From Lepas anatifera (taxonomy: Eukaryota; Arthropoda; Thecostraca; Lepadidae), in NCBI GenBank assembly GCA_034440635.1, contig JAOTON010001351.1, forward strand, positions 1,515,501 to 1,579,500: a stretch of 64,000 nucleotides of DNA, given 5' to 3'. The translations under genes and the position numbers were made by a program. Of this stretch, positions 1-11,860 are shown piece after piece. Position 1 is the stretch's first letter. Each line of letters opens with the position of its first letter. The notes under the pieces were generated by a model, which was not told the DNA's origin, did no database searches, and saw only the letters and a program-made list of their open reading frames with translations.

Positions 1-65
1 GAAACTTCTTCCATTGCATACAAATGGCTTTATGGGTGTAGCCAGGGATTATCAGACATATGGAC

Positions 66-425
66 CAGTGACGGATCTGGCCGGTAGGTTCAGGGGGGGG
101 CCAACGAAAGTCAAAAAGAAAAAATAACCCGATAAAAGATTTGGCACAAGATGTTTGCTTTTGCTATTCAAGGATCATTCACTCAAAAGCGGTTTTTGAT
201 ATCGAGAGGACCTAGGTCCAATGCTTGCACTGAAGTTGACTGGTTCTGTTTGAAGTTGACTGGTTCAGTTAAAGCACCAAAACCTTGCTTATAGACTTAA
301 GGAGCAGAAGCCGGGGAAAAATGACTAAAAGTCGACAGCTTTTGGGGGAATGTGGTTCTTCGCTCAACTTTTTCGTTTGGGGGATCAACTGCCTTTTTCG
401 CCCCCTCCCCCTGATTCGGCCACTG
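66..425 (+). mobile_element. hAT-type MITE, CAGTGGCGGATC family, copy 1
   Basis: Begins CAGTGACGGATC and ends GATTCGGCCACTG, an imperfect terminal inverted repeat. The interior aligns by eye with 8585-8962 (shared 'ctggttctgtttgaagtt' and 'cttgcttata' blocks) and, inverted, with 44274-45016. No coding capacity. The flanking 8-mers do not match cleanly, so this copy is older or its ends are eroded. The hAT assignment rests on the sibling copies, which have 8-bp target duplications. Confidence 0.7.
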
Positions 426-531
426 TTGGAGCTTTTTTGAGTTCTGGTGACCTCAATATTGACTTAACCAAAAAAAGTTCGCGTAATGGTTATTCGTCGC
501 GTCAAGAGCTTTCGAACGCAAACAAATAATA

Positions 532-2520
532 GGGGAAAGTGGGGGTCACGGACACCGTAACGATGGTGTGAGTTTTCGATGAATTAATGAGCCTGTTTCG
601 TTCCTATTTTGGCTGTAGAGATACTTCAGACATTTATCTACCACTGTGCAAGCAGCCATGTATCTGTAATTATCATGTCAAAATTTGCGCAAAGTTTAGA
701 AAAAGTAGCAAAGTCCATTTCGCCCATTTAATGGGGTAACATGGTCACCCCATGGGGAAAGATGGACAAGATGAACAAAGTGATCGAACCAGGCCTTGAA
801 TATTTCCATCTGCATCCACCCACTAGGCGACTGTCGTCCGCCGCGGGGAAGGGGGTATTTTCTTAGTTTTTCCGTCAAAGGGTCAAAGGGGTCATGCCTT
901 TTCTTAATTTTTTAATGACGGTGGATAAAGTATCAAGGGCTGTCGTGGAACTGTGCATAGGTTGATCCAGGATCGCCGATCAAGGGGCGGGGTATCTTGC
1001 GGGGGCGCCATCCGGATCGGGGGCCGGCGCGCACCCAGGGGGAGGCAGCGGGCCCGGTCCCCCAAACGCTTTGGCTCAAGGTGCCGCTCCCATCCATGTG
1101 GAGCGCCGAAGGCGCCCATCGAGGGAAGGATGAGCCTTCACTTGACTTTTAGAGGCAGTGCTACACTGACTGCCGCCCCTCTACCCAACATGCCGCCCCC
1201 TACACCGACTTTGCTGCCCCTGCACCCAACAAGCCGCCCCTAAAAATTACACTAGGCCTGTGGAGCAAACAATTCACCGCTCTCAACCCCCCAGGATGCG
1301 AAAATTGGCCACGATTTGGGCGAACAAGTGCGTCCCCTGAGGCAAAATACCGTCCCTCTACCGGCCTGCTGCCCCTCTCGTCAGCCGCCCCAACCCCCGC
1401 CCCAAAAATTCTAAGTGCGAAATTCCCTCGCAGAGGTTAAAGCGTTCGGTCTCCGGCTGTGCTCGTTACGTGGGGTCCAATCAGGTCACGTAGAAAGTAC
1501 GGTCTCTGACAAACGGAGATATAAGCCCAGTAGCTAGACTCACTCCAATGTAACAAGCCCACTGCCCACCATGCAAGGCACCAGCGGGCGTGCCCGACGG
1601 CTGTAAGCTGCGATGCCTGGTGACCGACCGGCCCAGCACAGCCGGGACGGGTAGGGGAGGATGAAATGTCAGCGCAGTTTGGGATTGCAATAAATATGTT
1701 TTGCCGTCTCAGGGCACCTCACCTGTGAGGAGGTTCAGAAAAATTGTTGTAATACAAAAACACTATTTAGAGTTTTCCTGTGTGCTTCCCTGCTCCATTC
1801 GGTGGCGGCAACCAAATAATTCATAAGTCGCGATGTTACTTTGCATGTCACTGCCAAAGTGAAGAACGTCATCACGCTCCTGAGGGGAGGGGTTGGAAGT
1901 GACACTTTGGGGGGCCCATCAATTTCTCGGGGGGCACCATGACCATTTCGGGGGCAATGATGGTCGACGGGTACACCTGCCCCTGGATGACCCCAAATTT
2001 AATTATATGTTCTCCAGCATTTCGGGCCATGTGTCCCCGGCCCCCAGCCATCAGCCTTTACTTATTTAAGCTTATATTATATGAAATCAATATACTCTCG
2101 TGCGGGATAACATGGACACCATGTCCATATTGCCCCACACGTGATGTCCGTCTTACCCCACTTTGCTCTTCCTTAACAAACTTGGATATGAGTCGGACGT
2201 CATTGCGATTACACAGTCAGCGACTGCGGTGAACAAAATGTATCATCTTGAAGAACTATATTACGTAGTACCAATAAAGTAACTATAGAAACATCCATGC
2301 AATGACCTTACGAATTCCATTGTGAAAAAAACACATGAGTTGCAGTTTTACTATTATGAAAATTGTATAAAACCTGAAAGCTCACCGGACCCAACGTTGC
2401 TATGCGACCGAGCGCGCTAAAGGAAGCATATTCACGCTTTTCCCGGTCGTGACGCTGTCAGTTCGTCCCAAACAGGGGGTGTCCGTCTTACCCGCGGTGT
2501 CCATGACCCCCACTTTCCCC
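532..2520. mobile_element. 2-kb TA-flanked TIR element, non-autonomous
   Basis: The ends form a 25-bp terminal inverted repeat starting GGGGAAAGTGGGGGTCA, with 24 of 25 positions matching (532-556 against 2496-2520). Both ends are flanked by TA, as in Tc1/mariner/pogo-type insertions. Related pieces of the TIR recur inside ('tgtccgtcttaccc' near 2147 and 2480; 'ggggaaagatggac' near 753). The interior holds C-rich degenerate repeats (about 1140-1430) and a 'ggggcaccatgaccatttcggggg' block near 1930 that is also seen inverted at 43.95 kb. No transposase frame was found. Superfamily is inferred from TA only. Confidence 0.65.
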
Positions 2521-2522
2521 TA

Positions 2523-2842
2523 CATCTGCACTCCGGTTTTCCGATGACCGTGTTTCTAACCGCCTCGCGTCTCATTTTCAGCCCGAGCTCCCAAGGCCCT
2601 GGTGTGGGTGTTCGGCGAGTATATGATAACATCCAGGCTGTGGGTGCAACACTGAGAGCGCATACAGTATTTTGAATGACGTGGAGGTGGTGGTGGTGGA
2701 TGGGCCAATTGAAGCCCTCCTTATGTGGATCATATGCCAGTTCGTCTTCAGTCTGGAAAATAAAGGGACCAAAACAACAGCTCGCTTCTTGGCCTTCAAT
2801 GTCCTCGCTGCAAAGGACGTAAACGTCCTCTGGAATCATCAA
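2523..2842 (-). CDS. exon-like open frame, unrecognised
   Basis: An open minus-strand frame of about 100 codons with mixed, non-repetitive composition (acidic start MIPEDVYVLCSEDIEG, then a His run). It starts at 2842 and runs into the TIR element at 2520, so anything beyond that point is not native. I do not recognise the family and see no convincing splice sites. It may be a fragment of a host gene or an old transposon. Length alone does not prove coding. Confidence 0.18.
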
Positions 2843-3225
2843 AGAATTTCGGGATGCGATGGTGATGGGAGATGGCTGAGCTGGAGAGGCTCAGGTGATT
2901 GAGCTGGAGTGGCTCAGATGGCCAAAATGATTGTAGTAGGATGTTCGTGTGTTATTTTCATTCGTGCCAAAGATTTTGCAACTACTGCGATCTGTGATAG
3001 TCATGTGTTTGATTTCTCTTAATAAATTGATCGCTCTTAATAAAATAAAAACAACAAAGGAAACATGTTTTAAGGGAGTTACCTCACATGCGATCAGTGT
3101 TTTTCAACAGGAACGAAGAGGAGTTTTATTAGGGTTCAAATAGTGATCAATGATATACTTCGAACTTTTTGTAGACCTATTCACTGGTTTATAATTCACC
3201 CAAAATCGTACTTTCCTAATTCAGT

Positions 3226-3545
3226 CACTAGAATGAGGCCGACTGAAGATTTTGTCTGGACCTGGTCTCTGCATTCCAAGCATGGTAATCATCTAGTTAC
3301 GATAGGATGGTGACTGATTTAACACCAACTAAATCATGGTCAAAGCCTCGTTCTTGCGATAAGTTACTAGAGTAAGAAATGCTAGCACATTTGTAGGCCA
3401 TGGTAAAGACTTCGTACAGACTTGGTTATTGCATTTTAAGCATTGTAGGCACTTCGTTGCAATACGATGGCCGATTATTATTACCATCTCAACTCTGGTC
3501 AAAGCTTTGTTCTCGTGCTAACTTTTGGGTCCGCAATGTTAGTTT
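3226..3545. repeat. diverged tandem duplication, period about 160 bp
   Basis: Two adjacent copies share the order 'ggacctggtctctgcattccaagcat', 'acgataggatgg', 'ctggtcaaagc', 'gttcttgcg', with many substitutions. The 'gcatt..aag' landmark recurs at 3271 and 3431. The rest of 2900-5100 is AT-rich sequence in which I see no gene. Confidence 0.5.
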
Positions 3546-5125
3546 TTGGAGTAAAAAACTGGTAAATGCGTGCTAATGATGCAGACATTTAGAACACAAA
3601 CTTTAGGGTTCTGCAGCCCTCGTTACGAGGTTGTAACTTAGTGAAAATTTCTCTCAGTGAGTCTCTGGATAATTATCAGCTCAGTGCATGTTCGGTTAAA
3701 GTACGTTAGGGTGAAGGGTCATCTTAGCGGTAAAATATCCTACACGCTCGGTGATATTAGCTTCACTAATCTATAGCTCCAAGCATATTCTGGAGATTTA
3801 TTCACGGCTTATATTGTGCAACGACGATCGGTTTTGGCTTCGTATTTAATGTCGTCTCGCGACTCTCCAAATAGAACTCACAAGAAACTGCATGTATGTT
3901 TTATTTGGAAAGAATGACCAAATAATGATCAATTATCATTAAAAGACGGGTGGCGATATAAAACCCGGAAAACACATTTTGCACACTACGAACAGCGCCC
4001 GTCCGATAATTATCTTGGGTGTTTTAGGGGAAGTTTTTCAACATTCTTATTGATAAGAAAAATGTCTTATTTTGGATGAGGCATCGCTATCTGTAGAGAG
4101 GTGCCCAAGTATTCGAACAGGGGTGTGTGCTGCTGACAGTAGGTAGGCAACCAACAATGGAAGACACTGAAAAACACGGCACAGTTTAGTGGAATATCCC
4201 TTATGTTAACCATAATGTACCTGTACCGCAAAGTTTTTTTAATTTTAAGATGTTTTATTCTCTCCAGGTAGATCACCTTCGGCGTCCTACATGGGTGTCC
4301 AACGTCGATGGAGGGCGCCTCTGCGGACTTAGGGTGTTAAATTGCCCCCTTAGATTCGTTCCCGGGCAATAAGGTGAGTGCAGCATAATAAAGACTTATA
4401 AAAAGCTGCTAATAAAAGCTGAAGTAATAAAAACATCAATAGTATAACAATTATTGTAAATAGCTGAGACTGGAAAAGTGGAAAATTACAGCGCAGCTGT
4501 CGTGCTGCACTAGTTCCTGTCGCACCGGAAAAGAGGTGGGGGGAGGGGGCAACAGAGCCCAGGAAAGGGGTCCGACAGGAGCCTGACTTTCAGTTCTATC
4601 TGAATGTTTCCCGGTTTCAATCACAATGCGGAAACTAAACAACATTAGTGCGTGGATAGGAACGAGTTCAAAGCCCAAATCACTGATATGACCTCTCTTA
4701 GTTCGCGGCGCATATCGGCATCGGTGCCTGGAGACCCATACGCACTGGTCAGCCTCTGGTAACACATCTGTTTAAGCGCGCTAAACGCCACACCAAGTGG
4801 TCAGTCGCCACAGCTGCTCTTCGAATAGACAACACAACACTTGTGACCAGCCCCCCTCGAAGTTAGTTGGTGGCACGGGCCGTGTTAATTCCTCTGTCCC
4901 ATTGACATCGCATGTTAAAATGTTCATTTTGGAAGGTCTCCAGATTGTTAATTTGGGTGGTCTTAGAAACAAATTGCACACCATCTGAAAACGTCATCAA
5001 TTTTCTTTTGGGTTCCGGAATCGGTTTTACAATGCCCACAAAAACCTTCCCACAGGACAGAAAAAGCTGACACAATGTCACGCCACCATCGACCCCTCCC
5101 TCCCCCAGCGGGCAACCGCGCACGC

Positions 5126-5200
5126 GTCACCGTAGCGCAACTGGTAGAGCGCTCGCTTGCCACGCCATAGGTCGCGAGTTCGAAACCCCGTGGGCGCACT
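5126..5200 (+). repeat. tRNA-derived sequence (SINE head or pseudo-tRNA, Gly-like)
   Basis: Contains a polymerase III A box (TAGCGCAACTGG) and B box (AGTTCGAAACC) at tRNA spacing, and an anticodon-like loop TTGCCAC (GCC). The acceptor stem pairs at about 5 of 7 positions and the anticodon and T stems are broken, so it is not a functional tRNA. A SINE head or decayed tRNA-Gly copy is most likely. Confidence 0.6.
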
Positions 5201-5788
5201 TTAACAAGTTATTTTCAGAGATGTCTTTAAACTTAATTATTTTTACATGCTATTTAAGCCGATGTTAATAGAAACTTTTATTATTCAGCATATTTCCTTT
5301 TCGTGTTTACTGGGCAGATTCTAGCGCAGAGCAAAACCGCAAACTCGCCGAGCAGTGCCTTCCGAACACGGATGGAGATGGCGGGAGGAGGTGGGGGTCA
5401 GAAGCCCCAAGACTTGGGGTCTTCCACAGGGACGCAGCCAAGGGGGAACAGGGAGCACATGACCTCATCGGTGCCAGAGTGCCCCTTTAATCGCTAGGGG
5501 GTGTACCGTTTGGGCTGTGCCGCTCGAAATTTAGTGTTATACGCCGTTGAACCTAGATGCAAGTAGACCTCATGTAGCGATTGCAACTATTATTAGACAA
5601 TTCAGAACTATTTTCGGTCAGCTAGAAGTGGCGGCGCTTGAACATTATGACAACCTAGGCACGATTGATTTAGAGGTTAGGATGTCGCCCAGGCTTTTTA
5701 CCTGATAGTGGACAGGGGCGGATGCAGCAGGTCGCTTGGAGAGGGGAGCAAGCTCAAGTCGGTAAGCAAAAATAATATTTATGTTTAA

Positions 5789-5790
<2 letters not shown>

Positions 5791-5824
<34 letters not shown>
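5791..5824. repeat. (TA)n microsatellite
   Basis: About 17 uninterrupted TA units. Confidence 0.95.
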
Positions 5825-5826
<2 letters not shown>

Positions 5827-7384
5827 AAATATGTGTCGGGGATTGTGGAAAACGGTTATGCGGCAGTATATGAAGGTACAAGGCAATATTCAAGAAGGAT
5901 AGGTAGGTAGGTAAGTAAGCCGGGAAGGACAAGGTACTGACGAGAACTTCCCATTTCAAGGACGGCTTCGGCACTTCATTTTTTATGACGGCCAATTTCT
6001 TGCTGTACACTCGAACGGATTTTTAAATTTCATCCACCAGATTTTGTGCCATGACTCACGTTCTTCATAAGGGTTTCCAAAATTAAATATCTTGCTAATA
6101 ATTGCCAAACAACTGTCCCGCACTAGAGAAGGCTAGAAATCCGCAATTACAAGAAAGTCAATAAATGAATCCGCTGTAATCAAGGTCCTAAGACGCGGCA
6201 TCGCACGTGCTAGCATTGAAGGCAAGCCTAGGTTGCTGATTTTACGAGCCAGTACTCGCGTCCGAATGAATGAGGTATTAGAGATATCAATCAAAAAGCA
6301 CAAGTTAGGTAAGCCACGGTGTTAGGTAGATTCAGCGGAATCGCGAAGTGCTTCAGATCACATCTTTTGACGGTAAAAACTGCGAACGTGGATTGTCAGA
6401 GATGCAAATTATCGGCTCTTTGACCCAGTGATCCGAAAAAGGGAAAAATCTCTGCCACTTAAAGGGAATGTGGCACCTTGGTCGAATCCTGGAATTTAGT
6501 GTAATTAGGCGTACTTTTAGTCAAAAATAGTGAAACCACTCATGATTTCTCTGAAAAATGTACAATAAGGGGAATTCCAGCACCAATCGACCAGGGCCTA
6601 CACGGTACCCCTTCGATTTTCTTTAAAATGGGCATATAGGGTTCTCATGGGCCTCAAAGCCGAATCTGAGAGTTATAGCTCGATCGGAGTAAAACTTTAG
6701 AAGTTATTGCCTCAGGCATTTTTTTAAAATCTGCTTACAGTGCATTTTTAAGTGAGCACAAAACCCTCAGAAGCTGATGATTTACGCATTAAATACATTT
6801 CCCTATTCAAAATGAACCGAAATACTCGAATCTGAAGTCCGTTTGACACTAGGTCACTTTTAAAAAAGTTATGATTTGACCTTGACCTAAGGTCATATCC
6901 CAAATTTGCTGGTACACTTTTTTCAAAATGGAATGTCTCAGATTGAAGATTAAACTTTTGCCGTCCAATAAAATCGTTTAGAACATCCGTTTTTATATCT
7001 ACTTGTGTTTTTTACACGCACAGTGGAGGGTGGTCTGGCGTCAACACGTAATGAAGGGGTCCCAAAATGCCTCCCCTGAGATCTCGCCAATTAAGAGGGT
7101 TAGGAAAACGCATGTTCCGGGATTTGTAAGGCCTCTGAACTGTTTTATTTGAGCTCAATTGTATGGACTTATATCTATATCTTTAAGGTCAAATTAGGAT
7201 ATAAATGTCAAATGTACGTCATACCGGACACCTTTAGCGAAGTGCCGTGATTATACGGAGAACTTCGCGAAACGTTTGAAACATATAACAGTGATATATT
7301 GAAACAGTGATATTGAAACATATAACAGTGCGGTGACAGTGGGCACCCTCACGTCAACGGAGCCCTGGAGAGGAGGAGGTTGGG

Positions 7385-8222
7385 GAGTATTTATACTCTT
7401 ATGACTCCGAGCAAATGGATTCTGAAGATATTACGTTTATGGAATGGTCAAAATCAGAGAGAGAATTGACGCTTTCGGATTGCTTGGATAATATAGAGCG
7501 ATTTGTTGATTCCCTGAGTGACAAGATATGTAACCTAACCCGTCACCACTACATCTCTAGGGCTCAAGGGCATTATATAGCAAACTGAAAGGAAAAGGCA
7601 CCAAAGGGGGAAGCCGTAGTCATCGATGACTTATCAGAAAATTATACATGTACTGCGCAAAATGCCGCTCAGTCGTAGCACTGGTCTGCAAAGCAGGTGA
7701 CTGCACACCCTTTTGTTCCATACTGGACTGAGGATGGAGTCCAGTGCAGTAGAAACTGTTTTTTAAGTGACGACTTAAAGCACTCTCACGCCATGTTTCA
7801 TACATTGCAGCACAAACTCGTATCTTGGCTACGCACCCACATGCCAAGTTTGAAGAAAATACATTACGTATCAGACGGGTGCGGTGGCCAATACAAAAGC
7901 AATTTTCACTTTATCAATGCTTGTTATCATCCAGATAGACTTTCAAATACCATGTGAATGGCACTTATTTGCTACCAGCCACGGGAAGAACGCCTGTGAC
8001 GGAGTTGGAGGCAAAGAAGAAGAAGAACAGCCCAGGTAAGCTTAAGGAGAGAATAAAAGGATCAGATCTTGGATCCTCTATTGATGTTCTCTTTTCTGAC
8101 GCAATACTTCGACACCACAATCCATTTCGAGTTTGTCAGTAGAGAGGAGGTCTTTGAAATGTCAAAACGACTGATACAGCGGTACAGCTCGGCGTCGAAG
8201 ATTAAGGGCACCCAACGGTTCT
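7385..8222 (+). pseudogene. decayed transposase, SDGxxxQYK / FATSHGK family
   Basis: One frame reads from 7385 with stops at 7586-7588 and 7676-7678. It includes HYVSDGCGGQYKSNFHF (about 7860-7915), then shifts frame near 7955 to read WHLFATSHGKNACDGVGG (7959-8012). After a decayed stretch it ends with an EFVSREEVFEMSKRLIQRYS segment (about 8128-8190) and KGTQRF. This order (SDG..QYK, then W.LFATSHGK..DG.GG, then a short C-terminal block) is seen in many transposon-derived proteins of cnidarians and other invertebrates. Two stops and at least two frameshifts make it non-functional. It lies between the long inverted repeats, so it is probably this element's own transposase. Confidence 0.8.
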
Positions 8223-8455
8223 AAATTCTAAATTCCAAATTCTAAATTTAAGGTCTTCAGCCACAGAGATAACCTTCGCACTCTGCGGGTCTAATTTTAT
8301 TAAAAGATTTCCCTTGGCATGGCTATGCCATTGCCACGACCGTCCAGTCGCAAGCTGAAACATCTTGCAACCCATTCCTTGAAATAACTCCCATTGCTTT
8401 AACAGACTAACGTAGCTTGCCCTCACGCAAAATTCTAAAATTCTCCCACACACTC

Positions 8456-8523
8456 CTTTAGAGGCGGGCAAAGGTGCTATGCACAGAACGCCTTATAAAA
8501 AGCCATAAGTAAGTAAGTAAGTT
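8456..8523 (+). repeat. SINE 3' end with (AAGT)n tail
   Basis: The segment from 'tttagaggc' through 'gcacagaacgc' and 'ttataaaa' to a 4-bp simple repeat matches 37475-37543, which ends in (AACT)n. A shared unique core plus a variable 4-bp tail is typical of a SINE 3' end. Confidence 0.6.
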
Positions 8524-8584
8524 TCACACCCATAAACCTGAACACCATGCAGGCGCGAGAGCTCTCTGAAGACATCGACGGAAC

Positions 8585-8962
8585 CAGTGGCAGATCTAGC
8601 CAGTCGGTTTGGGAGGAGCAAATCAAAGTCAAAAAGGAAAAAAGAGAAAAAAACGTCACGCAGTGAAATATTGTGCTACAATAATATAACTTGACAGTAG
8701 GATTTGGGATATTTGAGCCAAAAGGCAAAAAACGTCACGGGGTGAAAACGTATGGGCTCAAGATCCAATACTTACACTGAACTTAACTGGTTCTGTTTGA
8801 AGTTAAGAGTTGAAGCTCCGAAATCTTGCTTATAAATTAAAAAGGAGTCGGGGCATAAAGGAGGTCGACCGCTTGAGGGAGGGGGGGTCAAAACATAGTT
8901 TTGTCCCTAGCTTTCCATTTGGGGGGACATATCGCTTTTGCTTCCCCCTGGATTCGCCACTG
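8585..8962 (+). mobile_element. hAT-type MITE, CAGTGGCGGATC family, copy 2
   Basis: CAGTGGCAGATC ... GATTCGCCACTG ends. The flanking 8-mers gacggaac (8577-8584) and tacggaac (8963-8970) match at 7 of 8 positions, a hAT-style target duplication. Same family as 66-425 and 44274-45016. Confidence 0.85.
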
Positions 8963-9566
8963 TACGGAACAGAGCTGCCTACTGTGACAGCGTAAGGTCA
9001 GCTCAGCACAAAGACAGCTCATGGATGCGCCAGCTCCCGTATTTCGGTGCATTGTTGCAAACCGGCGTCCGGTGTACATACATACATATTTTTGCACGTG
9101 CTGACAAATGCTTGCTTCCTTTAACTTGAAGGAGAGTAAAATCGCGCAAAGGTATCGTCAAGGAGAGAGTATTGCTATAGTTCTAACTCGCAAGTGGGAA
9201 ATGTTTGCTTCGGTCCGATGGAGAAAAAAAACGTAACGATTGCTTTATTTGGCTTTCACCAGACTTCTAATACTGTTCCTATTGTATCACCATTTTATCC
9301 CACGACATGTCCAATATACTGTCGAAGCCTCAGCGACGAGTTATTGTCATCCTTTAAAACTAAAACACTGTGATGAGCACTAACACGCAGTCGGACGGGC
9401 TCATATTCGTGGCGGAAACCCTTCATGGCAGAAAAACAACATCAATGAGCGAGTTAATTTTGGAAAGAACTTGAACTGCAAATCTGTCCTCTGTGTTTAC
9501 GCACTGACTGACCTATAGGCTTACAAAGTCAGACATATATTCCTAAATAGCCATAATCTGCGGTCA

Positions 9567-9803
9567 CATAAGCATCGCCACCGGAAAAAGTGGGGGGCTA
9601 GCCAAGCTTCAACCTGATGCTGACAAAAACCTTTCCACGATAGGACCAACAACTGTTCAAATTTGGGCTCCTCGTTGCCTTCTGCAGCGGCTGTTTATGC
9701 AAATTTCAGGTTTTCTCCCATTTTGACCGAGATAAGGAAATGTTGGGCCAAAAAGTGGGGAGAGGGGACCAGGCCCCCCTGGCCCTCTTTTCCGACGTCT
9801 ATG
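9567..9803. mobile_element. 237-bp MITE, CATAAGCGTCG family, copy 1
   Basis: Begins CATAAGCATCG and ends CGACGTCTATG. It is flanked by a perfect 8-bp repeat TGCGGTCA (9559-9566 and 9804-9811), as in hAT insertions. The body matches 58240-58470 ('aacctgatgctgacaaaaa', 'tttgggctcctcg'). No coding capacity. Confidence 0.85.
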
Positions 9804-11499
9804 TGCGGTCACACCAGTTCAAATGCATTGCAGACCTAGCTGTGCGATGAAAACGTAGTATCATCAGGGTTGTATGTTAATATCACTTCACTAGATCATA
9901 GGTCACAGACCAAGGTCATATAAACATTATTGCAGTTGTTGGTCCCAGAGCTTACGGTCACATGACGTTCCCTGGCAATACGTGTATGATGTCTTGATGT
10001 TACAGCTGAGGTTACTGAATGTTAAGTTCCAGAACAAAGGCCAAAGACCGTGGGTCAAGGTCAAACTCATTGATTGCCTAATGGTTGCTTCTTTGCAAGC
10101 TTCAACATATGTGCATCCATTTGGAAATATCTCACATTGTGGTGCCATTGGTCAATTATCTTGACCGACCTCGACCTAAATATTCCAGAGAACAATTTAT
10201 ATCTTCTCTTTATGAAATTTTTCCTCTCAAAGTGTATTCGTGACTTTGTTTCGCACAATCACGGCATTTCGCTAAGTGTCAGGTACGGCCTACATTTGAC
10301 CTCTATGACCTCAATTGACCTTGAGGATACTGGTCTAGGTCCATAATATCTAGCTTAAAAACACATTCTACAATCCTCACAAAACCCGCAACACGCGTTT
10401 TCCTGACCCTCTTAATTGGTGAAATCTCAGGGGAGGCAATTTCAGGACCCCTTCATTACCTGTTGACGCCAGGCTACCCTCCACTAAGCGTGTTAAAAAC
10501 ACTAGTAGATATAAAAACGGATATTTTAACCTATTTTAATGGAAGGAGAAAAGTTCAATCCTTAATTTGGAATATTCTATTTTGAACAAAAGGTGTACCA
10601 GAAAATTTTGACTGTTACCTTAGGTCAAGGTCAAATTACAACTTTTTTCACAAGTGACCTAGGGTCAAACAAACTTCAGATTCGGGTTCTTTGGCTCATT
10701 TCAGACAGGAAAATGTATCTTTAATGCATAGTTCATCCGTCTCTGTGGGTTTTATGGTCACCTAAAAATGCACTGTAAGCAGATTTTCAAAAAAATCCTG
10801 AGGCAATAACTTCTAAAGTTTCACTCCGATCGAGCTAAAACTTTCAGATTCGCCTTTAGGGCCCATGAGAACCCTATATAATTATTTTGAAGAAAATCGA
10901 AGAGGTACCGTGTAGATTTGCAATTTGCTTGGTCGATTGGTGCTGGAATTGCCCATAAGCTCAATATTTGGTTTTTAAAAATACTCCTCTAGAAAAAGAA
11001 ATAAATATCAGACTGTGGATAATGTCACGATCTGGCAACCACTACCATACTTGAAACGCTTCAAGGGCTTCGATTGGCTGATGCTCATCGTGACGTCAGC
11101 ATATGTCGTCACACCAGTAGCTCACAACAATGGCCGCCGGCGACGGGGGTCTGAGGAGGAGCTGGTGTCAGGTAGGTTTTAGCTTTTTTCTACGGAAATA
11201 TCGAGTTCCAAGTCAAATGAAATATGGAGTACCGGGTTTTCCGACCTGCTTTACAACTTGGCTATCTGAGTTAAAATCACGTTGTGAAGGTGCCACATTC
11301 CCTTTAAACATGGAGTCAAGTTAGATTTCTTCCACATAAAATACATACCGACTTCGACCTTAAAAAGTGGCTAGGCAGTGCCTAATGTGCCACTATGGAA
11401 GTGCCGCCACTGTCAGCTAGGGCATTCTGTCGCGTTTCACACTACCCGGGAAGGATATGGGCACCTAATACGCGTCCAGCTAATGCCTCATCGTCGACA

Positions 11500-11860
11500 A
11501 TCATCGTATGGGCGAAGCTATTCTGGTGCCCATTGAGTTCACTTGGTGCCCCCTGGGCTGGTCAAAGGCCATATGAACCCATCTGGAGCCAATTGAGCTA
11601 GTCTGATGACCCCATCTCTGAAGGCCAATGAGCTAGTCTAGTCCCTGGGGGAAGATTGAGCTGTTATGGGGGGGACTCTGATCCACATCATGGGTCCCCT
11701 GAGCTGGTCTTGAATAGATGTGGAGTAGGAACACAAGGCCAACCACCATCATCTCGGAGGCCACTGAGCTATAGTCCAGTCCCTGGCAGCACAGCTGGGG
11801 GACAGCTGCCTTGTGGGGCTCTATGTTACACTAGGTGGTCCCCGGGCTGGTCTTGGATAG
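11500..11860. repeat. degenerate GAGCTGGTCT array
   Basis: Irregular 25-45-bp units built on '(c)tgagctggtct' and 'ccc(c)tg'. It resembles, at low identity, the larger arrays at 30365-30700, 49440-53220 and 54204-54770. Confidence 0.5.

Larger units (their letters stand above)
6570..10954. mobile_element. 4.4-kb DNA transposon with about 570-bp inverted repeats (Sola-like?)
   Basis: The arms 6570-7130 and 10372-10954 are inverted copies of each other, ending GGG(C)AATTCCAGCACC. The element is flanked by ATAAG on both sides (6565-6569, 10955-10959), a 4-5-bp target duplication, and the empty site is visible in the MITE copy at 28.9 kb. The interior holds a decayed transposase (7385-8222), a SINE tail (8456-8523), a hAT MITE (8585-8962) and a small MITE (9567-9803). 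Very long TIRs with a short target duplication recall Sola elements, but the superfamily is not proven. Confidence 0.8.
6459..11307. mobile_element. TTAA-flanked MITE (family D), split by a 4.4-kb transposon
   Basis: Ends are TTAAAGGGAATGTGGCACC (left) and its inverse ending CCCTTTAA (right), a 21-bp TIR with TTAA at both edges. Removing the inner element (6570-10954 plus one ATAAG) leaves about 459 bp, which aligns end to end, inverted, with the uninterrupted 458-bp copy at 28860-29317. The right part carries TGACGTCA near 11090, an inverted CCAAT box (GATTGGCTGATG), then ATGGCCGCC at 11130 and a splice-donor-like CAGgtaggt near 11170. Non-coding; TTAA flanks fit Kolobok- or piggyBac-type mobilisation. 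Confidence 0.85.

Noticed and set aside
5126..5200. Functional tRNA-Gly gene
   Set aside because: Anticodon and T stems do not pair and the acceptor has mismatches; better as a SINE head or pseudo-tRNA.
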